Of a stretch of 64,000 nucleotides of DNA, positions 8,412-17,736 are shown piece after piece; the stretch's first letter is position 1, and each line of letters starts with the position of its first letter. Where the stretch lies: assembly GCF_002968835.1 (NCBI RefSeq), contig NZ_PKQK01000001.1:248001-312000 (forward strand), written 5' to 3'. The translations under genes and the position numbers were made by a program. Below the pieces are notes generated by a model, which did not search any database, was not told where the DNA came from, and saw nothing but the letters and a program-made list of their open reading frames with translations. Source of the stretch: Paenibacillus sp. PCH8. GTDB lineage: Bacteria > Bacillota > Bacilli > Paenibacillales > Paenibacillaceae.

Positions 8412-11400
8412 TTAATTACCCTCCGCAGAATATCCATTCGCTTCCAGTAACAGATTCTCAATCACTGCGGACAATTCACGAATGGTAGGTGCATCGAATA
8501 TTTTACGTAGCGGCAGACTGACACCCACCTTTTGTCTAATTCCGGAGATGACCTGCGTTGCAATAAGGGAATGTCCCCCCATCGCAAAGAAATTCTCATC
8601 AATACTAATCTGCTCACGCTTCAATGCCGCTCTCCAGATTTGGGCAACAATCTGCTCTACGGTTGTTGTCGGCGCGGCATATTCCACACCGGAACCCTCA
8701 TCCACATCCGGCAAGGCGTGATAATCCATTTTTCCATTGTTCAACAATGGCAACTTGTCTAATACCTGGACAGAATTCGGAATCATATACTCGGGAAGCG
8801 CCGATGAAATCCACTCTCTGACCTCCTGAATCTCTCCATTCGTATCCAGTTCTACATAAGCAGCCAGCAACGGCTCCGTCTTCTCTAGCAGCTTCGCTGC
8901 TGCAAGTCGCACATGAGGGTGTGCATTCAGGACCTTCTCGATTTCACCCAGTTCGATCCGGTAACCTCTTAGTTTAACTTGTCGATCAACCCTGCCAATG
9001 TACTCGATATGACCATCCGGGAAATAACGAACCCTGTCTCCCGTTTGGTACATCACGGTGTCCGGTGCTGAAGGATGTGTCAGGAAAGCCTGAACAGTTA
9101 AATGTTCATCCACATAACCGTCTGCCAGACCTTTTCCGCTGATATATAACTCTCCGGCAACACCAGGGGCAACCAAATTCTGGTTCGAATCCAGTACGAG
9201 AAGGTTGGTATTATCGATAGGTCTTCCAATCGTTTCACGGTACTCATACTTGTCACAGATATGATAAGTCGTATCAATACTCGCCTCGGTTGGGCCGTAC
9301 AAGTTAATCAACTGAGCACCGGAACCGGCAAAGAAAGCCTTCTGGAGCGGAATCCCCAGTCTCTCCCCACCGCTGAACACTCTCTTTAATGGTGCTGAAG
9401 AGAGAGTCTCTTGCTCTACCAGAGCCTGAAGCATGGTAGGTACAACCTGTAAGGTCGTAATCTGTTCCTTATGAATAATGTCGAGCAGATATTCGGGATC
9501 AGCGTGCTTGTCCGGTTCAGCAAGGACCAGCCTTGCGCCCGTAGTAAGCGGTGCATAGAATTCCCATACCGATGCATCGAAATTAATCGATGTTTTCTGT
9601 AATACAGCGTCTTCCCCACACATTGGAAATTCATTGTTCATCCAATGCATATGGTTACTGATGGCTTGATGTGAAACTTTGACCCCTTTGGGTCTACCTG
9701 TGGAACCGGAAGTATAGAGGATATACGCGGTATCCCTGGCATCTACTCCGATTGCCGGAGCGTCAGCAGACTCGGAAGCAATCTCTTCACCCTCTTCCCT
9801 GAGGAATACAGGATTGGCAAAAAGGGAATGGAGTCGCTCATTATTTTTATTCAACAACAATACTGTCTCAATACGGGCATTCTCACAGATATAGGTTAAT
9901 CGCTCACTCGGATAATCCGGATCAAGCGGCACATAAGCCGCACCGGCTCGAAGAATTGACAGCAGGGCTATGACCAGTTCAGGAGATCTCTCCACACATA
10001 CACCTACAACATCTCCATGTCCGACACCTTTTGTCCGATGAAGATAGTAAGCAAGCTGTCTGGACTTCTCTTGAATTTCCCGGAATGTAAGCAGGATGTT
10101 ACCGGACACAACAGCAATCTGATCTGGTGTCTTCAAGGCTTGTTCATCCATCATCTCCACAAGTGTCGATGTGGTATATTCCCGAACCTCTCCTTGAAGA
10201 ATCGATCGTAATGTTATCCCCAGATGATCAGGGAGGATATCCAAAGATACAGTTTCATTCAGGTTCATATAGGCCTTGTTGCACATATGCGAGAATATAT
10301 CCGCCACATAGCCAATCTCTATGGGAGTGTACACTTCCTCGTTATATCGAAGAACAATATCCCTGCGCTCTGGATATTGATGGATGTTCAAACCAAGGTG
10401 AACCGGTTCGATCTGTTCTGACTGATATACGACTTGTAAGGTGTGGCCGCCTTCCGATTTCACCACGGTTGATGCATCCCGACTCTCGAATCCGTAGGAG
10501 AACACAGACTGACTCGAATCAGATCTGCCAAACATTTTGAAATCAAAATAATCTGCATATTCCGCACTATCTTTCGCTTCACTCATCGTCCGTTGGAAGA
10601 AGTGAGCCAGCGTATCGTCCTCGTTCCAGCCGGAATACAGAGGTACGTATCGATTCAATGCACCGACAACCTTCTCCAAATCCTCATCTTGTCGGCCACG
10701 GGTATGTACACCAACCGTTAGCTCCTTATCTTCGCCCAGCAGATGCAACGTCAGATTCCAGCAAGCGAGCATAACATGATCTATTGTACTTCCAGCTTTC
10801 CCTGCCGCCTTCTCGAGTTCAGCCCACAATTCCGGTGACCATGCCACAGGGAAACTTGCCATCGTAACACTTCGAGACCCGGCACCAGACGACATGGACA
10901 ATTGTTTATCAACATGATCGAAACGTTTATTGTTCCAAAAACTTCTTTCTTCCGCGTGCTCATCATTGGTCAGCAGGTCATTCAGCCATTCGGATACCGC
11001 GTAATACGGAACCTCTTCTTGCAGAAGCTCCGGGTCTACCTCCACCACGATCAATTGTGACAGATCCTCAAGAATGATGGCAGGTTCAATATCCGAAAAT
11101 TGTGGATCAAAAGCGAGAATCAACACTTTAGAACGTTCAGACAGATCGACGTTAATGGCTTCCAGCGAATAATCACCTGTCCATGTACCCAACTCTTTCC
11201 GGATCAGCAATGGTATATCCTGTGCCTGAATCGGTTCATCTGAATAGGCAGTACGGAATCGGCTTCTGGTCTCCGCATCTACTTTCTGAAGATGCACGCC
11301 ATAATTGGGGTCAGCTTCAATGGAAGTGCGGAGCGTGCTGTATTTCTCGGCTATTCTCTTCACGGCTATTTCAATCTGATCATTCGAGCACTCACCTTCG

Positions 11401-11510
11401 ATGTTAACAGCAAGTACACTTGGGACCAGTGATGTCACTCTGTTATTATTCAGTTCATGCAGTCGTTTCTGTTGTGGTGAAAGGGGATAACCCAGCATTA
11501 CATTTTCCAT
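8412..11510 (-). CDS. NRPS module (degenerate C)-A-T, predicted Gln
   Basis: A 1,032-residue synthetase. The N-terminal 430 residues have condensation-domain architecture (LSPQQKRL start, WLNDLL and SFWNN segments), but the catalytic HHxxxDG is replaced by FDPQFSD near residue 133, so this domain cannot work by the usual mechanism. The adenylation domain is intact (YTSGSTGRPKG near 597, NGKMDY). Its pocket, aligned by eye to GrsA, reads D-A-W-Q-F-G-L-I-D, which I recall as a glutamine code. The carrier protein follows (GGHSLIA near 977). ATG at 11510 is chosen over the in-frame TTG at 11516 because AGGAGG lies 7 nt upstream of it. The upstream NRPS protein ends in an intact C domain, which probably forms the bond that this domain cannot. 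A structured repeat separates this gene from the dioxygenase gene. Confidence 0.9.
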   Translation of the reverse strand: MENVMLGYPLSPQQKRLHELNNNRVTSLVPSVLAVNIEGECSNDQIEIAVKRIAEKYSTLRTSIEADPNYGVHLQKVDAETRSRFRTAYSDEPIQAQDIPLLIRKELGTWTGDYSLEAINVDLSERSKVLILAFDPQFSDIEPAIILEDLSQLIVVEVDPELLQEEVPYYAVSEWLNDLLTNDEHAEERSFWNNKRFDHVDKQLSMSSGAGSRSVTMASFPVAWSPELWAELEKAAGKAGSTIDHVMLACWNLTLHLLGEDKELTVGVHTRGRQDEDLEKVVGALNRYVPLYSGWNEDDTLAHFFQRTMSEAKDSAEYADYFDFKMFGRSDSSQSVFSYGFESRDASTVVKSEGGHTLQVVYQSEQIEPVHLGLNIHQYPERRDIVLRYNEEVYTPIEIGYVADIFSHMCNKAYMNLNETVSLDILPDHLGITLRSILQGEVREYTTSTLVEMMDEQALKTPDQIAVVSGNILLTFREIQEKSRQLAYYLHRTKGVGHGDVVGVCVERSPELVIALLSILRAGAAYVPLDPDYPSERLTYICENARIETVLLLNKNNERLHSLFANPVFLREEGEEIASESADAPAIGVDARDTAYILYTSGSTGRPKGVKVSHQAISNHMHWMNNEFPMCGEDAVLQKTSINFDASVWEFYAPLTTGARLVLAEPDKHADPEYLLDIIHKEQITTLQVVPTMLQALVEQETLSSAPLKRVFSGGERLGIPLQKAFFAGSGAQLINLYGPTEASIDTTYHICDKYEYRETIGRPIDNTNLLVLDSNQNLVAPGVAGELYISGKGLADGYVDEHLTVQAFLTHPSAPDTVMYQTGDRVRYFPDGHIEYIGRVDRQVKLRGYRIELGEIEKVLNAHPHVRLAAAKLLEKTEPLLAAYVELDTNGEIQEVREWISSALPEYMIPNSVQVLDKLPLLNNGKMDYHALPDVDEGSGVEYAAPTTTVEQIVAQIWRAALKREQISIDENFFAMGGHSLIATQVISGIRQKVGVSLPLRKIFDAPTIRELSAVIENLLLEANGYSAEGN

Positions 11511-11571
11511 GTTCAATCCTCCTGCGTTTCTAATGTATTTTCTGTTCTAATGTAAAGTGAACCAAAGAATG

Positions 11572-11723
11572 TTACACTTGCCACTTCGATGACAGAATAA
11601 CCTTCCGATCGCTGTTATCCCCAGATTTTTTTTTATTCCCTTCTCTAAAGGGAAAATCCGGGGATAAAGGCGAACGCTTCGCTTCTTCAAATTATTTCTG
11701 TCCTCTCCGTTATCGTGTAAATA
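11572..11723. repeat. Structured intergenic repeat, copy 1
   Basis: This is the shortest of three related elements in the window. The ends are an imperfect inverted repeat: TTACAC...ACAGAATAA on the left and TTATTTCTGT...GTGTAA on the right. Inside is a strong hairpin, TTATCCCCAGATTTT against AAAATCCGGGGATAA, tipped by CCCTT/AAGGG. No T-run follows on either strand, so it is not an ordinary terminator. It lies in the 242-bp gap between the dioxygenase gene and the second NRPS gene, inside the biosynthetic operon. Confidence 0.8.
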
Positions 11724-11752
11724 TGAAGTTCATTTTATTTAGTATAATTTCC

Positions 11753-12775
11753 TCACGATAGAATTGCGGCTTCACGACTCACAGGTTCTCCCATGGCTAC
11801 CAATACTTTTCGATCTCCCTGATACGGGTTCCGTGCGTGCGCCACCAGCATATTGTCCAGCATGAGAATATCTCCCTCTTGCCATGGAAAGGCAATCGTT
11901 GCATCAGCATAAGCCTGACGAATATGGGCAGCCACATCCGCATCAATTGAACTTCCATCTCCATAATACGTCTGATATGGCAAGCCGCTCTCTCCAAATT
12001 CCTCCAGCATCAGGTTACGGACTTCCTCGTTCAGACTGCTGCTATGCCAGAAGGCAATATGATTAAACCACAGGTTCTCATTCGTATCAGGATGGATGGT
12101 AATGGCCGGTCTTACTTGCTTGGTTGTCAGGGTTCCATCCTCATTCCAGTGGAAAGACATGTTGTTGTCCAGGCAATATTGCTCGACTTCTTCCTTGGAC
12201 TCCGTATGGAACACGTATTGCCATGTCTGCCCGAATCCGTTGCCGTAGTTTCGAACCAGCATCCAGCCTTTCTCTGCAAAAACGTCCCGAATATCCGAAT
12301 CAATGAGGTTATATACTTTCCGTACATCCACAATAGGCGTTTCTCCTCCTTCATCGGCGACGACGATACTGGAAAACCAGATTTTTTTGGGCCACGTCAT
12401 GACGTAGGACAATTCATTATGTGGTGCAATGGTCTCCTCATTCGGAAATTCTGTTGACGTGTACACCTTGCCCTGTACTTGAGTTCTGGGTGTTGCTCCT
12501 TCTTTATAGCTGAGAGGCTCGGGGCAGCTTATATCAATAAATCCGTAAAAGCTCTCTGGTGTGGTGGTGTCAAAACCTCTGAACAGAACGCCGCCATACT
12601 TCAGAATGTTCTCTTCCACCTTATCCTTATTGTTGAGATACCATTGATTCAAATCCAGCCCGGCCACATTCGGTTTGATTACGAGTGGCAGTTCTTGACC
12701 TTCCTCTATAAATGATTGCTTTACGATTTCTTTCTGAATGACCATCTGAGCACCTTTATCAAATTTCTTCTTCAT
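11753..12775 (-). CDS. TauD/SyrP-like Fe(II)/2-oxoglutarate dioxygenase
   Basis: A 340-residue soluble enzyme of the TauD/TfdA superfamily. Such enzymes use Fe(II), O2 and 2-oxoglutarate to hydroxylate amino acids, either free or on a carrier protein. The likely metal triad is H119 and E121 (in HNELSY) with H313 (in VAHARNP), and R322 probably binds 2-oxoglutarate. Glutamate in place of the aspartate of classical TauD is also found in amino-acid hydroxylases such as AsnO and VioC. It lies 11 nt after an NRPS gene whose A domain reads as Asn, so beta-hydroxylation of asparagine is the best guess. Carrier-bound substrate (as for SyrP) and free Asn (as for AsnO) are both possible. The start has AGGAGG 7 nt upstream. 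Confidence 0.85.
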   Translation of the reverse strand: MKKKFDKGAQMVIQKEIVKQSFIEEGQELPLVIKPNVAGLDLNQWYLNNKDKVEENILKYGGVLFRGFDTTTPESFYGFIDISCPEPLSYKEGATPRTQVQGKVYTSTEFPNEETIAPHNELSYVMTWPKKIWFSSIVVADEGGETPIVDVRKVYNLIDSDIRDVFAEKGWMLVRNYGNGFGQTWQYVFHTESKEEVEQYCLDNNMSFHWNEDGTLTTKQVRPAITIHPDTNENLWFNHIAFWHSSSLNEEVRNLMLEEFGESGLPYQTYYGDGSSIDADVAAHIRQAYADATIAFPWQEGDILMLDNMLVAHARNPYQGDRKVLVAMGEPVSREAAILS

Positions 12776-12786
12776 GTTTATGCCTC

Positions 12787-15700
12787 CTACGATTTGATTT
12801 TATTGAATTTCTTTTTGCTTTTACTGCTGTTTAGCAAGACCATCTTGTACTCGTGAACCATCACCTCCCAGTCATGGCGTACAGCCTGAAGAGTTCGTGA
12901 AGAGTCCGCTGCAATCAGGTTCACTACAGCCGTATAATCATGCAGCAATCTTTTCATAGTGGATTTACCAAACAACTCCGTTTTGTATTCAACCACTGCA
13001 TTCATTGCATGGTCAGCCTCAATGAGATTTAATGTCAGATCCCACTTGCTCTTCCCACTGTGTCCCCATATAATTTCATTCTGGGCAATATTCAGCCCTT
13101 CGATGTTATAAGCATTTTTGACATCAAGTACAAACCACGTCTGGAAGAAAGGCGTCAGCCCGGAAGTACGATCCGGATTCAACAGTTCGATCAGCTTACC
13201 AAAAGGCATCTCCTGATGATCAAACGCTTCAAACACTGTATTTCTGACTGAAACGATCTGAGCATCTATGGACTGTTGCGGGTCGATTTCGGTCTTCAGA
13301 GCAAGACTATTGGAGAAATACCCGATCAATTTCTGGACTTCGGCACGATTCCGATTGGCTACAGGTGTGCCTACCACAATTTCCGTTTCCCCGGAGTAAA
13401 AGTACAACAATATCTTATAGGCGGTAAGCATCGTAATGTACAGACTGGCATTGTTTTTCATACCGGCCTTCTTGATCATCTCGATGGTTTGAATTGGAAT
13501 CTCCGCAAATAGTATTTCTCCGGTATCACTGGTGTGTAGCGTTGGCTCCCGGTCATACGGCAATACTTTCACAGCTCGATTGTCCGTACTCTTTAGTTGC
13601 TTGTTCCAATAATCCAGTAATGTCGGGAATTCAGCAGATAGCCATTTCCCTTTTTGCCAATAAGAATAGTCTGAATATTGAATAGGCAACGTCTCTGTTG
13701 CTGGATTCTCTCCCTGTAGATAAGCGTTATAGAACAGTCCCAGTTCGCCCATCAGAATCTCATTAGACCAGCCATCGAAGATGATGTGATGTAAATTAAA
13801 ATAGGCAAAATATTTATGTTCATGGATCTGGTACAATCCAAAATAGTACATCGGCCCGGATTCCAGGTTAAACTGGCGTTTGGATTCTTCTTCAATCACG
13901 CGCTTCAGGCTGGCTGTGGAATCATCCTTCAGCGAATATTGGATCTTTATTTCAAAAGGCTCGTAAGGCCTGATTCGCTGCATCGGTGTGTCGTTCTCAA
14001 CCACAAAATACGTTCTCAATACCTCATGCCGTTTCACAATCTGATTCAGTGCGTAGATATACGCTTCATCCGAAAACACACCCTCAAAAATAATATGTCC
14101 GGGGATGTTATACTTGGTGCTTTTCCCTTCATATTGTTCAACCAGCCACAGGGATTCCTGATTGAATGACATTACACCTTTGAGTGCCGGATCAACTTGG
14201 GGAATATCTGTAGACTGGAGGATTGGCTTGTCCATAATTCCATTCAATACATCCGCTTTCGATCTCTTGACTGCGATGTCCTTCATACTCACCGTGCCTT
14301 CCTTTCCTTCTATAACCTGATCCAGATATGAACTTAAAGATCTAATTGTAGGGAAGTTAAACATATCGTTAATCGAAAAATTAAAACCCATCTCGGACAG
14401 CCTTGTATAGATCTGTATCAATTTAAGGGAATCACCACCCCGTTCGTAGAAATGGTCTGTCACACCCACCTCTGACAGACCCAGAATCTCCGACCAGATG
14501 GCAGATAACTTCTGTTCCAGAACTGAACTCGGGGCAACATACGGACTCTCTTCATCCAATTGCGACTTCTCTATCGATAATGCCTTGTAATCAATCTTGC
14601 CATTAATCGTAAGTGGAATCGAAGACACCTTGATCAGATGTGTGGGGACCATATACTCCGGCAACAGAGATATCAGGGAATCACGAATCATTCTCCGGGT
14701 TACATGTGCATCGCTTACGTAATGAGCATATAACTGACGAGATTGCGGATCGGTCCTGACGCTTACAGCAGCATCCCGGACTCCTTTTATCTTCAAGAAG
14801 GCTGCCTTGACCTCCCCCAGTTCTATTCGATACCCTCGAATCTTCACTTGGTCATCCATTCTTCCGAGGTATTCCATCTGACCGTCTTCCCTCAACCTGC
14901 ATAGATCACCTGTCCGGTACAATCGCTCTCCTGCATGATCAGGGTGATCAACGTATTTCCGCCCAGTCAATTCGGGTTGGTTAAGATACCCTCTGGTCAC
15001 TCCGTCTCCGCCAACCAACAGTTCACCCTGAACCCCGACAGGAACGTATTGAAGAGATTGATCAAGCACGTAGATGGAAGTGTTCTGAATAGGTCTGCCA
15101 ATGGGCACATATTCCGCCTGATCGACATTCGGATCGTAGGTGTAGATCATGCAGCCCACCACCGTCTCTGTCGGTCCATATTCATTGAAAATGGTGAGGG
15201 TATTCCTACTTTGCCGGGTAATGCTCTCAGCCAGCGAGGCACTCAGATTATCACCACCCACAATAAATGTTCTGACATTGGATTGGTCCATAATGTTCAT
15301 GTCCTGAATTAATTGCAGGTGTGCCGGGGTCAGCTTCACCAAGTCCACTCGTGGGTCCATGACAACGTCAGCAATCAACGCCTTGTTATGAGATGAAGTG
15401 TAGATGATCATGGTATTACCCGTAATTAAAGGTGTGAAGATCGAGGTGACTGTAAGATCAAATGCGATCGATGAATATAGTGAAAACGTAGTTTTCCCAT
15501 CAGTAACATAGGTCTGACTCGCCCACCAGATATAGTTCGTCAATCCCTTATGTTCCACTAATACACCCTTCGGTGCTCCTGTTGACCCTGATGTGTATAT
15601 GACATATGCCAGATCATTCATATCTATGGTTAAATTCAAGTTATCTGGTAACAACTGCTCGCCGTGATCCTCAAGCATATGAATGACTGCTGTACTGTCT

Positions 15701-17409
15701 GATGAATCAATCGGCCGGTCCACCAGGACAAACCTGACTTGAGAATCTTTCAAAATATGTTGAATTCGTTCATCGGGATACTCGGGATCAATCGGAATAT
15801 AGGCACATCCTGCCTTCATAACAGCCAGGATCGCTATAACCATCTCCATACTGTGGGATGCAATAATGCCCACCAGTTCCCGCTGCTTGACTCCTCTGCT
15901 GATCAATGCTGTAGCCAAGCCGTTAGCTCTGGCATTCAGCTGTTCATAGTTCATCTCCTTATCCCCCAAGATCAGCGCTATATGTTGAGGGGTAGCCTTC
16001 ACCTGTTCTTCAAACAACTGAATGACGGTTTTATCGCTCGGGTACGCCGCCACGGTATCATTAAACTCGGTTAGCATCAATTGTTTATCAGCTTCCGTTA
16101 CAATGCTAATCTCTTCAATTCGATGTTCGGAATGCTCCAGAATCGTCTCTGTAACCGCAAGAAACTGATCAAGCAGATGGTCTATGAACGTTTCACTGAA
16201 CAACTGGGTCCGATAATCTATCTGAAAAATAATTCGATTCTCATTCATTTTCTCAATTATATTGATAAGAAGATCATTCATCTCGTGTCCGTTAAACTTG
16301 TTATCGAAGTCGATATGATGTCCTTGCATCTTGTCAAATCGTTCTGGACGGTATACCAAAGATGTGCCGAACAGTCTGTTCAGCTCCGGTAACGAGAGCG
16401 ACTCTCTCAATTCACGGATCAGCTGATTATAAGGATATTTCTGATGACGCAATATTTCTTTCTGTTCATTGGAAATGCGTTCCAGCAAGGTTAACACAGA
16501 TTCAGCAGGTTCTACCTGCATCCTGACAGGTATAGTCGTAACAAACATGCCAATCATGTCTTTATCTGTTTTACTCGTGCGGTTCGCATAGTTGGTTCCA
16601 ACAACCAAATCGGTTTGGTGAGTGAGTTTATTTAGCAGAATAGCTAGAGTTGAGAGAAAAAATGTGAATACGCTTACATTCTTCTGACGACAGAACTCTT
16701 TCAAACGTACATACATGGAATGTTCCATATTCATCGTTTTTCTTCTGGCTGCGGTGTGAGTTAGAAGGGGATTGTGCGGTTTCAGTTCCATACATTCGGG
16801 AATGGTATGAAACTTCTCTCTCCAAAATGCCTGATCTTTCGCATAGCGTTTGGAAGCGAGATATTGTTGTTCACTATGTACATAACTTTCAAATTCGTTA
16901 ATCGCATTATTTACCTTGCCTAGATCGCTATTCTTCAGCCCCGCATGATAGACTTCCGTAATCTCATTCGTCAACTGGATTAACCCCAGACCATCACAGA
17001 TGATATGGTGAACCTGAATGATGTATCCGTATTGTCCATGACCCTCGTACGTGTAGAACTGACATAGATTTTCACTGTGCACATGGATGGGGTGGTTATC
17101 TACATATTGAGTCCATGTCACATCAGTCAAGCTTGGTCCTTCATGAATATGCTGGAGTGATCTATACTCATACGGTTGGATATACTGTTTATTCTGACCT
17201 TGATCCAGTATAATTCGGGCTCGAAGCAGTTCCTTATACTTCAAAACTGTGTTAATTGACCTCTCTAGCAAATTGAAATCAATCGATCCCGGTATGCTCA
17301 TCTTTGCTGTAACCATCCACAAGTCTGAATTCGGATATAACATCTCCATATACCATATTCTTTGTTGATGCTCAGTTAAAGGATGCAGATCGACGCATAC
17401 ATTTCCCAT
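12787..17409 (-). CDS. NRPS initiating protein C-A-T-C, predicted Asn
   Basis: A 1,540-residue synthetase, first in the operon. Domains: a condensation domain at the very N-terminus (HHIICDG at 134-140), adenylation (YTSGSTGAPKG near 605, NGKIDYKAL), carrier protein (GGDSLKL near 991) and a second, C-terminal condensation domain (HHIIFDG near 1207). A C domain before the first module usually means N-acylation, so an acyl cap is inferred. By-eye pocket reading gives D-L-T-K-I-G-E-V-G, the asparagine code as I remember it. The C-terminal C domain has no carrier protein after it, so it must condense onto the amino acid loaded on the next protein, whose own C domain lacks the catalytic histidines. 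The start at 17409 has GGAG 6 nt upstream, and an AT-rich promoter region precedes it. Confidence 0.9.
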   Translation of the reverse strand: MGNVCVDLHPLTEHQQRIWYMEMLYPNSDLWMVTAKMSIPGSIDFNLLERSINTVLKYKELLRARIILDQGQNKQYIQPYEYRSLQHIHEGPSLTDVTWTQYVDNHPIHVHSENLCQFYTYEGHGQYGYIIQVHHIICDGLGLIQLTNEITEVYHAGLKNSDLGKVNNAINEFESYVHSEQQYLASKRYAKDQAFWREKFHTIPECMELKPHNPLLTHTAARRKTMNMEHSMYVRLKEFCRQKNVSVFTFFLSTLAILLNKLTHQTDLVVGTNYANRTSKTDKDMIGMFVTTIPVRMQVEPAESVLTLLERISNEQKEILRHQKYPYNQLIRELRESLSLPELNRLFGTSLVYRPERFDKMQGHHIDFDNKFNGHEMNDLLINIIEKMNENRIIFQIDYRTQLFSETFIDHLLDQFLAVTETILEHSEHRIEEISIVTEADKQLMLTEFNDTVAAYPSDKTVIQLFEEQVKATPQHIALILGDKEMNYEQLNARANGLATALISRGVKQRELVGIIASHSMEMVIAILAVMKAGCAYIPIDPEYPDERIQHILKDSQVRFVLVDRPIDSSDSTAVIHMLEDHGEQLLPDNLNLTIDMNDLAYVIYTSGSTGAPKGVLVEHKGLTNYIWWASQTYVTDGKTTFSLYSSIAFDLTVTSIFTPLITGNTMIIYTSSHNKALIADVVMDPRVDLVKLTPAHLQLIQDMNIMDQSNVRTFIVGGDNLSASLAESITRQSRNTLTIFNEYGPTETVVGCMIYTYDPNVDQAEYVPIGRPIQNTSIYVLDQSLQYVPVGVQGELLVGGDGVTRGYLNQPELTGRKYVDHPDHAGERLYRTGDLCRLREDGQMEYLGRMDDQVKIRGYRIELGEVKAAFLKIKGVRDAAVSVRTDPQSRQLYAHYVSDAHVTRRMIRDSLISLLPEYMVPTHLIKVSSIPLTINGKIDYKALSIEKSQLDEESPYVAPSSVLEQKLSAIWSEILGLSEVGVTDHFYERGGDSLKLIQIYTRLSEMGFNFSINDMFNFPTIRSLSSYLDQVIEGKEGTVSMKDIAVKRSKADVLNGIMDKPILQSTDIPQVDPALKGVMSFNQESLWLVEQYEGKSTKYNIPGHIIFEGVFSDEAYIYALNQIVKRHEVLRTYFVVENDTPMQRIRPYEPFEIKIQYSLKDDSTASLKRVIEEESKRQFNLESGPMYYFGLYQIHEHKYFAYFNLHHIIFDGWSNEILMGELGLFYNAYLQGENPATETLPIQYSDYSYWQKGKWLSAEFPTLLDYWNKQLKSTDNRAVKVLPYDREPTLHTSDTGEILFAEIPIQTIEMIKKAGMKNNASLYITMLTAYKILLYFYSGETEIVVGTPVANRNRAEVQKLIGYFSNSLALKTEIDPQQSIDAQIVSVRNTVFEAFDHQEMPFGKLIELLNPDRTSGLTPFFQTWFVLDVKNAYNIEGLNIAQNEIIWGHSGKSKWDLTLNLIEADHAMNAVVEYKTELFGKSTMKRLLHDYTAVVNLIAADSSRTLQAVRHDWEVMVHEYKMVLLNSSKSKKKFNKIKS

Positions 17410-17629
17410 CTAATTCTCCTTTATATATATTTTATCCTAAAATAAGTTAATTACAATTTATCATCCCATACCAATATAATCAATCATTATTTTATTTGTT
17501 TTTTTAACATTTAATTGCATATTACGACATCAAATGACTGTAATTCATATCAAAACAATGAAAGTCCCACCCAATCTTTCTACAAGATATCCACTTCCGT
17601 TTCAATATTCGGTAAAGTTCGATCCATAT
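17410..17629 (-). promoter_or_regulatory. AT-rich leader of the NRPS operon
   Basis: The 327-bp gap before the NRPS operon is strongly AT-rich from 17410 to about 17530 and contains no gene. Several minus-strand -10-like hexamers occur, including TAAAAT and TATATT, but no matching -35 is convincing, so I do not place a transcription start. The upstream part holds the terminator of the phosphotransferase gene (17630-17674). The leader plus terminator mark a separate transcription unit for the peptide cluster. Confidence 0.4.
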
Positions 17630-17674
17630 GAAAAGCCCCGTGATTGATTCAGAGGAACTGCCTCTAATCACGGG
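17630..17674 (-). terminator. Terminator of the phosphotransferase gene
   Basis: Read on the minus strand, CCCGTGATT pairs with AATCACGGG around a loop that contains a smaller AGAGGCAG/CTGCCTCT-like stem, followed by GCTTTT. It separates the phosphotransferase transcript from the NRPS operon. Confidence 0.7.
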
Positions 17675-17736
17675 ACCAAATGATGTAAAATGTAAACTTC
17701 AGTGCTCATTAAACAAGACTGGGTGTGCTAAGAGAT

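Noticed and set aside
8237..8821. Plus-strand open frames opposite the NRPS genes
   Set aside because: They are antisense shadows of well-supported synthetase domains, with poor composition and no suitable translation signals.
11580..11720. The core hairpin of the repeat as a rho-independent terminator
   Set aside because: No T-run follows the stem on either strand, and the same element recurs upstream of other genes.
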